This document shows, piece by piece, positions 25,373 to 33,050 of a DNA stretch of 64,000 nt. How positions within the stretch are numbered: the first letter of the stretch is position 1; the number at the start of each line of letters is the position of its first letter. This DNA comes from Clostridiales bacterium. Lineage in GTDB: Bacteria; Bacillota; Clostridia; Oscillospirales; Ruminococcaceae. The notes beneath the pieces are model-generated. The model did no database searches. It was not told where the DNA came from and saw only the letters and a list, made by a program, of their open reading frames with translations. Both the position numbers and the translations under genes were made by a program. The stretch covers positions 1-64,000 of the forward strand of contig JAHZAY010000012.1 of the NCBI GenBank assembly GCA_019423685.1. The letters are read 5' to 3'.

Positions 25373-26227
25373 ATGGCAATTAAGGTAATCGGTGTGGGCG
25401 ACAACGTCGTCGACAAATATATGCACACCAAAACAATGTATCCGGGCGGCAACGCCTTCAACTTCTCTGCCTACGCCACCATGTTGGGCGCTTCTTCCTC
25501 TTATATGGGCGTGTTTGGCAACGACGATGCAGCAGCTCTGGTCCAGGCTACCGCCAAAGAACTGGGCATCGACACCTCCCACTGCCGCATTGAGCAGGGC
25601 GAAAACGGCTATGCAATGATCACACTGGTAGATGGAGACCGCAAATTCCTTGGAAGCAACAAGGGCGGCGTAGCCAAAGAAAAACCAATTTGTTTTTCTC
25701 AGGAAGATCTTTCCTATCTCGATGGCTTCTCTTTGATCTGCACCAGCATCAACAGCCACATCAACCCCGAGCTTCCAAAGCTCAAACCCTTAAAACCTTA
25801 TGTCGCATACGATTTTTCTATTCTGGAGACAGATGAAATTTTTGATGCTGTCTGCCCGTACATCGACTTTGCGATCACTTCCTGCGGCGATCTGCCCCTG
25901 GAGGACATCAAAAAACGCTGTGCACGCATCCATCAGCGCGGCTGCCACTACGTCATCGCAAGCCGCGGCAAAGAAGGTTCGGTCTTCTCGGACGGCGAAC
26001 ACTTCTTTACCCATCCGGCATTTCTGGTCGAGGCGCTGGACACACTGGGTGCAGGCGACTCCTTCTTGACCGCTTTCCTGCTCTCCTTTGTCGAGTGGCT
26101 GGAGGGCAACCACGATGCTGCTGAGCTCGAAGACGCCGTTATGAAGGCGATGGATACCGGCAGTGCGTTTTCCGCTAAGACCTGTATGGTACATGGTGCC
26201 TTTGGTCACGGAAAACAGTTTGAATAA
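25373..26227 (+). CDS. frlD: PfkB-family sugar kinase, FrlD-like fructosamine 6-kinase
   Basis: A 284-residue cytoplasmic kinase expected to phosphorylate a fructosyl-amino acid on O6. IGVGDNVVDKY (6-16) and MYPGGNAFNFSAYATMLGA (22-40) match the N-terminus of B. subtilis FrlD ('GDNTVDIY...MYPGGNALN'). The anion-hole and catalytic motif DTLGAGDSF is at 223-231, with Asp229 as base. GGGAG precedes the ATG by 7 bases. It is transcribed away from the transporter operon. Kinase plus SIS deglycase is the diagnostic enzyme pair of Amadori-product catabolism. A related ribokinase-type activity cannot be excluded from sequence. Confidence 0.87.
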   Translation: MAIKVIGVGDNVVDKYMHTKTMYPGGNAFNFSAYATMLGASSSYMGVFGNDDAAALVQATAKELGIDTSHCRIEQGENGYAMITLVDGDRKFLGSNKGGVAKEKPICFSQEDLSYLDGFSLICTSINSHINPELPKLKPLKPYVAYDFSILETDEIFDAVCPYIDFAITSCGDLPLEDIKKRCARIHQRGCHYVIASRGKEGSVFSDGEHFFTHPAFLVEALDTLGAGDSFLTAFLLSFVEWLEGNHDAAELEDAVMKAMDTGSAFSAKTCMVHGAFGHGKQFE

Positions 26228-26276
26228 TCGATATCCCCTAATTTTTCTTACATTTTTAATCTCTTCTTTGTATGGC

Positions 26277-26324
26277 AAACAGCAGACGGACTGGCGAATC
26301 TTTCGCTGGTCCGTTTGCTGTTTT
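26277..26324 (+). terminator. Terminator of frlD
   Basis: 15-bp stem AAACAGCAGACGGAC / GTCCGTTTGCTGTTT (one G-T pair) followed by TTTTATCTGTTTTT. Confidence 0.85.
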
Positions 26325-26343
26325 ATCTGTTTTTGATACAAAT

Positions 26344-26380
26344 AAGAAAGAGGGCTGACAGATTATCAGCCCTCTTTCTT
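26344..26380. terminator. Second terminator-like hairpin, bidirectional
   Basis: Perfect 15-bp stem AAGAAAGAGGGCTGA / TCAGCCCTCTTTCTT, T-rich on both sides. It is placed to insulate frlD from the noc-rsmG side. Confidence 0.75.
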
Positions 26381-26650
26381 TGTTTGGGATGTTTATGAGA
26401 ATTGGGGAACTTGGAGTTGTCAAAAATAAAATTGCCTTCAGATGATAATCGGCGTATCTGCTCATGTTCAGTATTTGCTTTTGTATAATCTGCTGCAAAA
26501 ATTCCACTGTTTTCCACTAAAAAGCAAGGGCCTTTGTCGGAATTTGCCGCACCCCTTTGGGAAGTCTTTCTAGAGCCGTTAGCAGATCGCTTTTTCCAAA
26601 TAATTGAATCTATGTAGTTTATCGGTACACGGTACAAGATTGTTGTCGGA

Positions 26651-27496
26651 TTATCCCTCATTTTTTTTGTAGGCGCTCTCCTTGGGGATACGGATGGTGT
26701 AGACGACTTCCCCTTCTTCCTCCTGCATCTGTGTCTTTGCCTTGATGCCCGAAAGCTTCATCGTCTCCAACGCCTTGTCAATGCTGTGCAAAAAGATCCG
26801 CAGATCCTTTACGATAAATAGCCTCTTACTGCGGGGCTTGTCCTCCTTATCCTGCGAGAGCTTGTCCACCACCCCTGCAACATATCGCTCGGTCTGGGAA
26901 ACATTCAGCTGCCGCTGGGTGATTTCTCGCACCGCCTGCAAAAGCAGCTCATCTCCCCTGCCGTTCAGGTTTAACAGCGCCCTGGCGTGCCGTTCGGTGA
27001 GCCCTGCATTAAGGATTGCTTCCCGCACCGGGTCGGAAAATTGCAGCAGACGCAGCTTGTTGGCAACGGTGGATTGGTTTTTCCCGAGTTTTTGCGCAAC
27101 TGCCTGCTGGGTATAGCCGCCCATCTTCATCAACTTCTGGATGGCAACGGCCTCTTCAAAAAAGTTTAGGTCGCACCGCTGAATATTCTCTACCAGTGCC
27201 AGCGCGCTGCTCCGCTCCTCGTCCATGCTGGTCAGAATGGCAGGCACCTCCTGCATGCGCAGTTTGCGGCAGGCAAGCAGACGCCGCTCACCCGCTACCA
27301 GCTGATAGTTTCCATCCTCAAGCGGCAATACAGTGATCGGCTGCAACAGGCCATATTGGGCAATGCTCGTCGCCAGCTGCTCGATCTTTTCTTCATCAAA
27401 TACCCTTCTCGGCTGGTGGGGATTGGGCTTGATGCGGTATTCCGGGATCAGCATCACTTTGTTGACGATTTTTTGTTTGGGCAACAGCGCTTTCAT
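26651..27496 (-). CDS. noc: ParB-family nucleoid occlusion protein Noc
   Basis: A 281-residue ParB-like DNA clamp. IKPNPHQPRRVFDEEKIEQLA, CTP boxes VAGERRLLACRKL and ALVENIQRCDLNFFEEA, helix-turn-helix TQQAVAKKLG-like segment (TQQAVAQKLGKNQSTVANKLRLL), and a C-terminal domain. Its place downstream of rsmG is that of B. subtilis noc, the membrane-bound ParB paralogue that blocks division over the nucleoid. It lacks an obvious N-terminal amphipathic membrane helix (MKALLPKQKIVNKV is short), so occlusion activity is not assured. The start at 27496 has AGGAGG 13 bases away, a little far. Noc boxes are not searched here. Confidence 0.85.
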   Translation of the reverse strand: MKALLPKQKIVNKVMLIPEYRIKPNPHQPRRVFDEEKIEQLATSIAQYGLLQPITVLPLEDGNYQLVAGERRLLACRKLRMQEVPAILTSMDEERSSALALVENIQRCDLNFFEEAVAIQKLMKMGGYTQQAVAQKLGKNQSTVANKLRLLQFSDPVREAILNAGLTERHARALLNLNGRGDELLLQAVREITQRQLNVSQTERYVAGVVDKLSQDKEDKPRSKRLFIVKDLRIFLHSIDKALETMKLSGIKAKTQMQEEEGEVVYTIRIPKESAYKKNEG

Positions 27497-27538
27497 AGGG
27501 GTTTCATCTCCTCCTTTTAAGAGTTCCCAAACGCCTGT

Positions 27539-27566
27539 CCCCCGCCGAACCAAATAGCGGCGGGGG
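27539..27566 (-). repeat. Strong hairpin in the noc leader
   Basis: 9-bp stem CCCCCGCCG / CGGCGGGGG with a 10-base loop, about 45 bases upstream of the noc start; no T run. It may affect noc mRNA stability or translation. Confidence 0.5.
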
Positions 27567-27644
27567 AAGGTGTTCGAGATAATGATGGGAGCAGAAATGT
27601 TCGCAGAGACGGCTTAGGGGAACCGCCCTGCCGAGCAAAAGAAA

Positions 27645-27703
27645 GGAAAATAGGAATAGAAAAGGCATGGGCAACGGGATTGGATGACTCCCGTGTCCAT
27701 GCC
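27645..27703 (-). terminator. Terminator after rsmG
   Basis: Minus strand: imperfect 15-bp stem from GGCATGGACACGGGA to TCCCGTTGCCCATGCC followed by TTTTCTATTCCTATTTT. A possible promoter for noc (TGGAAA, 17 bases, TATCAT at 27714-27709) abuts it. Confidence 0.6.
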
Positions 27704-27780
27704 TACATGATAGCACAACTGATTCCACTTTTCCAGAAAAATCGTCCGACAAGATTCGACTCTTCCACCGGAAATGCGAT

Positions 27781-28494
27781 TTATAAAATTGGTTTTTTTG
27801 CCATTTTAGCGGCGGTTCTTGGGAAAGCTGGCGGAGTGTGCGATATTTTTTTGATCCGCACAATGCTTCTACCACTATCGTCCGGCAAAGAAAAATGCAG
27901 AATCTCCTCGACTTTTCCCCCCATCGTCGCGATGGCGTTCTTTGCCTCCCTGACTTCCTCTTCCACTTCCGGGCCTTTGAGCGCGATAAAGTACCCACCC
28001 ACCTGGACATAAGGCAGGCAATACTCGGAGAGTTCCCGCAGATGAGCCACTGCACGGGCGCTGGCAAGGTCGTACTGCTCGCGCAGCTTTTTGTCCTTGC
28101 CCCCGTCCTCCGCACGGGCGTGCAGCAAGGTGCAGTCAAGCCCCAGCTGCTCACTGACCTCTCCCAAAAAGGTCAGCCGTTTTTGAAGGCTGTCCAGCAA
28201 GGTGAGCTGAATGTCCTCCCGGGCAACCTTTACCGGTATTCCCGGAAATCCCGCACCGGTGCCCACGTCAATCATCTTTGCACCCTGTTGCGGCTCAATA
28301 GCCTTAAAAAATAACAGGCTGTCCAGGAAATGCTTATACACGATCTCCCGCGGTTCGGTGATCGCGGTCAAGTTCATTTTCTGATTCCATTCCACCAGCA
28401 GCGCCGCATATTGGTCCAGCTTTTTAGCAGCCTGCATCGACAGCGAAATGCCAAACTGTGCACAGCCATCCAAAAGCAACTGTAGATCTATCAT
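27781..28494 (-). CDS. rsmG: 16S rRNA (guanine527-N7)-methyltransferase RsmG
   Basis: A 237-residue SAM-dependent methyltransferase (GidB). Visible are NLTAITEPREIVYKHFLDSLL, the SAM motif IDVGTGAGFPGIPVKV (about 70-85), ASARAVAHLREL and the family's terminal FPRTAAKMAKKPI. The start at 28494 follows AAAGGAA. It is the usual neighbour of mnmG, 41 bases upstream of which lies a parS-like site. Confidence 0.95.
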   Translation of the reverse strand: MIDLQLLLDGCAQFGISLSMQAAKKLDQYAALLVEWNQKMNLTAITEPREIVYKHFLDSLLFFKAIEPQQGAKMIDVGTGAGFPGIPVKVAREDIQLTLLDSLQKRLTFLGEVSEQLGLDCTLLHARAEDGGKDKKLREQYDLASARAVAHLRELSEYCLPYVQVGGYFIALKGPEVEEEVREAKNAIATMGGKVEEILHFSLPDDSGRSIVRIKKISHTPPAFPRTAAKMAKKPIL

Positions 28495-28534
28495 ATCGGT
28501 TCCTTTCCTGCGGCTTCGACCCGCCGCGACAAAT

Positions 28535-28550
28535 TGTTTCACATGAAACG
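28535..28550. other. Fifth parS-like site, between rsmG and mnmG
   Basis: TGTTTCACATGAAACG matches the parS consensus at 14-15 of 16 positions and is identical to parS site 3 except for the last base. It ends two bases before the end of mnmG. Confidence 0.8.
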
Positions 28551-28551
28551 G

Positions 28552-30435
28552 CTATTCTACGCCCTTTTTGCTCTCCAAATAGATGAGCAGGACCGAAATA
28601 TCGGCCGGGCTGACCCCCGAGATGCGGGAGGCCTGTCCGATGTTGTGCGGGCGCACACGCTGTAATTTTTCGATCGCTTCCAGCCGCAGCCCGCGGATTT
28701 GGGTGTAATCCAGCTCTTCCGGCAGCTTCCGGTTTTCCAATCGCCGCATCTGCTCGACCTGCATCAGCTGCTTTTGAATGTACCCTTCGTACTTAATCTG
28801 GATTTCCACCTGCTCGGTCACCTCATCCGGAAGCGGCGGACGGTCGGGATCAAACGGCGCTAAATCCTTGTAGCCAATCTGGGGGCGGCGGATGAGGTCT
28901 GCCGCATGGACACCTGTCTCAAGCGGCGCAGTGCCGTGCTCCTCCAGCATCTGGTTGAGCTGTTCGGATGGGCCAAAGGTCATCTTCTCGACGCGCTTGC
29001 GCTCTTGCTCGATCTGTTGTTGTTTGTGCAAAAAACGCTGCCATCTTTCCTCGCCAATCAGCCCCAGTTCATGGCCAATGGGGGTCAGCCGCGCATCCGC
29101 ATTGTCCTGCCGCAACAAGAGGCGGTACTCCGAACGGCTGGTCATCATGCGGTAGGGATCTGAACAACCCTTGGTAACCAAATCGTCGATCAAGGTGCCG
29201 ATATAGCTGGAAGCGCGGTCCAGAATCAACGGCTCTTTTCCCTGCACCTTTCTTGCAGCGTTGATGCCGGCAATCAGTCCCTGAGCGGCAGCCTCCTCAT
29301 AGCCGGAGGTGCCGTTAAACTGCCCCGAACCGTACAGTCCGGGAATCTTGATAAACTCCAGGGAAGCCTTCAAATCGAGCGGATCGACACAATCGTACTC
29401 GATGGCATAGGCGTTGCGCATGATCTGTACCCGCTCAAACCCCTCGATCGAGCGGTAGAGCGCCAGCTGTACATCCTCCGGCAGCGAGGAGGAAAGTCCC
29501 TGCAAATACATCTCTTCGGTGTCGATTCCCATCGGCTCAACAAAGGATTGATGGCGCGGCTTATCGGGGAAGCGCATGACCTTGTCCTCGATGCTCGGGC
29601 AGTAGCGCGGCCCCACCCCTTCGATCATCCCGCCATAAAGCGGCGAACGGCCAATATTCTGTCGGATAATCTCGTGGGTCTTTGCGTTGGTGTAGGCGAT
29701 GTGGCAGACAACCTGATTGTGCAGCCCCTCGCGCGGTGTCTCAAAGGAAAACGGGATGATCGTCTCGTCGCCCTCCTGCACCTCCAGCTTGTCATAGTCG
29801 ATGCTGTCGCGGCGCACACGTGCCGGTGTTCCCGTCTTAAAGCGGCGCAGATGAATGCCCAGTCGCTCCAGTGCCTCGCTCAATCCAACCGCAGCATGCA
29901 GGCCATCCGGTCCGCTCTCATAGGAGACGTCCCCGACATAGATCTTCCCGTGCAGAAAGGTGCCCGAACAGATGATCGCTGTCTGTACCTCATATACTGC
30001 GCCAAGTTTGGTGACAATTTCCCGGACAGCGCCGCTTTCGTCCAGACGCAGGTCACACACTTCCGCCTGAATGATGTCCAAACCCTTTTGTTTTTCCAGG
30101 CGGCGCTTCATCTCGTGATGGTACGCCTCGCGGTCCGACTGCACGCGCAGGCTGTGCACTGCTGGACCTTTTCCGCGGTTAAGCATGCGGCTCTGCAAAA
30201 AGGTGGCGTCCGCCGCCTTTCCCATCTCACCGCCCAAGGCGTCGATTTCCCGAACCAGATGGCCCTTCGCCGTGCCTCCGATGGATGGGTTGCAGGGCAT
30301 ATTGCCGATGGCATCGAGCGACATGGTGAAGATGGCGGTCTTCGCTCCCAGCCTTGCCGCCGCCAGTGCCGCCTCAATGCCGGCGTGCCCCGCTCCAATG
30401 ACAGCCACCTGATACTTTCCCATTTTATATTCCAT
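28552..30435 (-). CDS. mnmG: tRNA uridine-5-carboxymethylaminomethyl modification enzyme MnmG
   Basis: A 627-residue FAD enzyme (GidA) that with MnmE installs the cmnm5 group on U34 of tRNAs. Rossmann motif VAVIGAGHAGIEAALAAARLG (about 9-29), MPCNPSIGGTAKGHLVREID, FLHGKIYVGD, TGTPARV and the C-terminal helical domain (RLEAIEKLQRVRPHNIGQASRISGVSPADISVLLIYL). The start at 30435 follows GAAGGAG by 7 bases. It is 75 bases after mnmE. Confidence 0.97.
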   Translation of the reverse strand: MEYKMGKYQVAVIGAGHAGIEAALAAARLGAKTAIFTMSLDAIGNMPCNPSIGGTAKGHLVREIDALGGEMGKAADATFLQSRMLNRGKGPAVHSLRVQSDREAYHHEMKRRLEKQKGLDIIQAEVCDLRLDESGAVREIVTKLGAVYEVQTAIICSGTFLHGKIYVGDVSYESGPDGLHAAVGLSEALERLGIHLRRFKTGTPARVRRDSIDYDKLEVQEGDETIIPFSFETPREGLHNQVVCHIAYTNAKTHEIIRQNIGRSPLYGGMIEGVGPRYCPSIEDKVMRFPDKPRHQSFVEPMGIDTEEMYLQGLSSSLPEDVQLALYRSIEGFERVQIMRNAYAIEYDCVDPLDLKASLEFIKIPGLYGSGQFNGTSGYEEAAAQGLIAGINAARKVQGKEPLILDRASSYIGTLIDDLVTKGCSDPYRMMTSRSEYRLLLRQDNADARLTPIGHELGLIGEERWQRFLHKQQQIEQERKRVEKMTFGPSEQLNQMLEEHGTAPLETGVHAADLIRRPQIGYKDLAPFDPDRPPLPDEVTEQVEIQIKYEGYIQKQLMQVEQMRRLENRKLPEELDYTQIRGLRLEAIEKLQRVRPHNIGQASRISGVSPADISVLLIYLESKKGVE

Positions 30436-30510
30436 AGCATACTCCTTCTGCTTTTTCCCTGAACCTGCAAGCGGCAAGGATCGCACCGCTCTCTTTTCCC
30501 CAACCTGCCG

Positions 30511-31890
30511 CTACTTGCCGACACAAAAGCGGGCAAATACCTGATCGATCACCGCATCGGAAGCGCGCTCCCCTGTCAGCTCCAAAAGGCTGTCGATCGC
30601 CGCATCGATGCAGACGTTGATGGCGTCGAGCGTCTGCCCTTCCGCAAGTGCCCGCTGGGCCTGGTCCATTGTGCGGCTTGCCTGTGCAACACAGTCACGC
30701 TGCCGCTCGTTGGCAATGACCTGAGACGACGAATCCAAATGGGAGAGGTTGAGCAGGTCGCGCACCTGTGCTTCCAGCTCGCCGACGCCTTCCCCTGTAC
30801 CGGCCGAAATCTCCGCAACATGCGAAATCTTTTGTCGTATCGCCTCTACATCCACTTTGCGCGCAAGGTCGCTCTTGTTGATGACCGCCACCGCCGGACG
30901 CCCTTGCAGGGTATCCAACAGCTGCCAGTCCTCTTCGGACAGCTCCTGCGAGCTGTCAAACACGGCCAGCACCAGGTAGCTGGTGTCCAGGCGCTTGCGG
31001 GCCAATTCGACACCCACCTTCTCCACCGGGTCGTCGGTGTCCCGCAGTCCGGCAGTGTCCGCCAGATTCAGCACAAGATCCCCCAGCCGGATGGTGTCCT
31101 CTACAATATCCCGGGTGGTTCCGGGGATTTGAGTCACAATGCTCTTTTCCTGTCCGGAAAGCAGGTTCATCAAGGTCGATTTGCCGACATTCGGCCGTCC
31201 GACAATAACCGTGCTGACCCCTTCCCGCAAAATCTTGCCGTTATCATAACCGGAAAGGATGGCATGCAGCCCGGCACAGATCTCGTCTATGCCGGCGCGC
31301 AGATTCTCATCGGACACCTCGTCGATGTCCTCGTCGGGATAATCCACCCACGCTGCAAGCGCCGAGGAGATCGACAGCATCCGGTCGACCACCGCGTGGA
31401 TTTGCTTGTATACCGCTCCATCCTTTGCCTGTAAGGCTGCCTGTGCGCTCTGTTGGCCCTGCGAAGCGATCAAATCCATCACCGCTTCGGCCTGGGTAAG
31501 GCTCATCTTGCCGTTGACAAATGCTCTGCGGGTAAATTCTCCGGCCTGCGCTGGTCTGGCTCCTGCGGCAATGCAGGCGCGCAAGGTGCGCTGTACCAGA
31601 TAGACACCGCCATGGCAGCAGATCTCCGCTACATCTTCGCCGGTGTAGCTTTTGGGGGCACGGTAGACAAAGACTACCGCCTCATCAAAATCCCCCTGCT
31701 CATCATGCACCCTTCCGAACAATCCGCTGTAACCTCCGGTTTGCTGGACCTTTTTTTCTGAGACCGAGCGAAAAACGCGGTCGGTCACCTCCAGCGCCTT
31801 TGGGCCAGAGACGCGCACCATTCCGATACCGCCCGCAGCGATCGGTGTGGAAATTGCCGCGATGGTGTCTTCTGAAAATATGCTGTTCAC
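30511..31890 (-). CDS. mnmE: tRNA modification GTPase MnmE
   Basis: A 459-residue GTPase, the same length as B. subtilis MnmE (TrmE/ThdF). N-terminal folate-binding domain (AAISTPIAAGGIGMVRVSG), central G domain with GRPNVGKSTLMNLLSG, DTAGLRDT and NKSD, and the C-terminal catalytic FCVGK. The start codon is GTG at 31890, preceded by GGAGAGG; the longer ATG frame adds an unrelated stretch. It partners with MnmG. Confidence 0.97.
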   Translation of the reverse strand: MNSIFSEDTIAAISTPIAAGGIGMVRVSGPKALEVTDRVFRSVSEKKVQQTGGYSGLFGRVHDEQGDFDEAVVFVYRAPKSYTGEDVAEICCHGGVYLVQRTLRACIAAGARPAQAGEFTRRAFVNGKMSLTQAEAVMDLIASQGQQSAQAALQAKDGAVYKQIHAVVDRMLSISSALAAWVDYPDEDIDEVSDENLRAGIDEICAGLHAILSGYDNGKILREGVSTVIVGRPNVGKSTLMNLLSGQEKSIVTQIPGTTRDIVEDTIRLGDLVLNLADTAGLRDTDDPVEKVGVELARKRLDTSYLVLAVFDSSQELSEEDWQLLDTLQGRPAVAVINKSDLARKVDVEAIRQKISHVAEISAGTGEGVGELEAQVRDLLNLSHLDSSSQVIANERQRDCVAQASRTMDQAQRALAEGQTLDAINVCIDAAIDSLLELTGERASDAVIDQVFARFCVGK

Positions 31891-31950
31891 GATAAGCCTC
31901 TCCTTCCGTTCCTGAGCCTTTGGACACAACTGCATAGTTATTTATATTAT

Positions 31951-31979
31951 AACAAAAAAAGCAGCTTCTGAAAAGCTGC
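31951..31979 (-). terminator. Terminator upstream of mnmE (end of jag/GNAT transcript), part 2
   Basis: Minus strand GCAGCTT / AAGCTGC hairpin followed by seven T, then TATAAT (31948-31943), which may be the -10 of an mnmE promoter. Confidence 0.7.
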
Positions 31980-31987
31980 CTCATATA

Positions 31988-32020
31988 GAAAAATGGGGAC
32001 ACGCACTCGCGTGTCCCCAT
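31988..32020 (-). terminator. Terminator of the GNAT gene, part 1
   Basis: Perfect 12-bp stem ATGGGGACACGC / GCGTGTCCCCAT, four-base loop, followed on the minus strand by TTTTTC. With the next hairpin it forms a tandem terminator. Confidence 0.85.
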
Positions 32021-32029
32021 AAAAAAGCG

Positions 32030-32686
32030 TTACGCTGCTTTTGGCAGGCGGCGAACTTTGCTTTCCCGGACCATACAGTACTGGACTAGATCGGGATAGT
32101 GGTCGATGGTCTCAAAGAGCGAAAAGCCAAAGTGGCGGTACAAACTTACATTCTTTGGGTTGTGGGTTTCCAGGCTGACCAGCATTTGCCGCTGGTCGGC
32201 ATAGTCAAATACCGCACCCATCAGCTGTTTGGCATAGCCCTTTCCCTGGCAGGATGGACGAACTGCCAGATAGATCACATGCAGACGGTTTTCGTCCAGC
32301 TCCTGTGTCCAACTGCTGTTCAGATAATCTCTGCCGCGCAGGAAGTTGAAGAAAGTTTCCAGCGACGGATCGTCGCGGATCAAAAAAGCATTGGTTTTGA
32401 TGGCGCTGTAAAGCTGCTCGGCAAAATATTTAAAGGGGTTATACGGTTCCGATTCATCCGATACTACGACAATGCCGTCGATATCCTCGTTGACCGCATA
32501 GATTTCACAGTTTTCCAGCATCTCATCCAGATCACAGCGGAAAAGTTCCGGCAGCAATCTGGTTCGTTTTTGCTCGTCAGGAATCAGTTCCTGATAGAGC
32601 GGATCGCTTGCAAAACACTCGGTTAAAAGTGTAATCAGCTTGGTTTCGTCTCGTTTTGTCACCCGATACAACCTATCGGTTTCCAT
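32030..32686 (-). CDS. GNAT family N-acetyltransferase
   Basis: A 218-residue protein. The acetyl-CoA motif A is VIYLAVRPSCQGKGYAKQLMGAVFDYA (about 140-165), followed by VSLETHNPKNVSLYRHFGFSLFE, typical of GNAT enzymes. The start at 32686 is set by AAGGTGAG. The acceptor is unknown. It sits between jag and mnmE, which adjoin each other in B. subtilis, and has its own flanking terminators, so it is an inserted single-gene unit. Confidence 0.85.
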   Translation of the reverse strand: METDRLYRVTKRDETKLITLLTECFASDPLYQELIPDEQKRTRLLPELFRCDLDEMLENCEIYAVNEDIDGIVVVSDESEPYNPFKYFAEQLYSAIKTNAFLIRDDPSLETFFNFLRGRDYLNSSWTQELDENRLHVIYLAVRPSCQGKGYAKQLMGAVFDYADQRQMLVSLETHNPKNVSLYRHFGFSLFETIDHYPDLVQYCMVRESKVRRLPKAA

Positions 32687-32999
32687 GATTTCACTCACCT
32701 TAAAATTAGTAGAACCAAAGCTGCAGCTTGATATGATTTTGTTTTCCCCGGGCACCCTCATTATAGCCTGCGGCGGGGTTTTCCGGCAACAACCTTCTCC
32801 CTGCAAATTTTGAAATATTCCCTTACCATCCAGTGTCTCCCCTTGTCCATCCCCACTCAATCTTACAATTTCTCTTTTTTTCTCACTCTTACGCCCCTCA
32901 TTCCATCTATTCATGTAAAATTCACAATTCCTTTTCTCTCTTTCCTGTTTCCCCTATTTTCCCTTATTTTTTTACAGTTATTTTTCCAGTCGTCTGGTG
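32687..32999. other. Gap between jag and the GNAT gene with a pyrimidine-rich tract
   Basis: From about 32810 to 32990 the plus strand is almost all C and T with few purines. No gene, promoter or conserved RNA is recognised. ORFs called here are low-complexity artefacts. Confidence 0.6.
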
Positions 33000-33035
33000 C
33001 AAAAAAGCGCCGGGAGCATAAGCTCCCGGCGCTTA
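33000..33035 (-). terminator. Terminator of the rpmH-jag operon
   Basis: Perfect 13-bp stem AAGCGCCGGGAGC / GCTCCCGGCGCTT followed on the minus strand by TTTTTTGC, 16 bases after jag. Confidence 0.92.
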
Positions 33036-33050
33036 AAATAAAGGCTCCTT

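Larger units (their letters stand above)
26228..26650. other. Gap between frlD and noc: two terminators, no recognisable gene
   Basis: Apart from the two hairpins listed separately, I see no gene. An open frame of 112 codons on the minus strand (26661-26323) has no ribosome site, runs through one terminator hairpin and looks like chance. Confidence 0.6.

Noticed and set aside
14104..26650. A recent mobile element or prophage carrying the serpin and frl genes
   Set aside because: No transposase, integrase, terminal repeat or attachment site is visible.
26323..26661. A 112-codon frame between frlD and noc
   Set aside because: No ribosome site, passes through a terminator hairpin and overlaps noc; no recognisable family.
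26651..27496. A plasmid-type ParB
   Set aside because: Its place after rsmG and domain order fit chromosomal Noc; no plasmid genes are nearby.
27504..28154. A 216-codon frame overlapping rsmG
   Set aside because: Wrong frame of rsmG and its terminator region.
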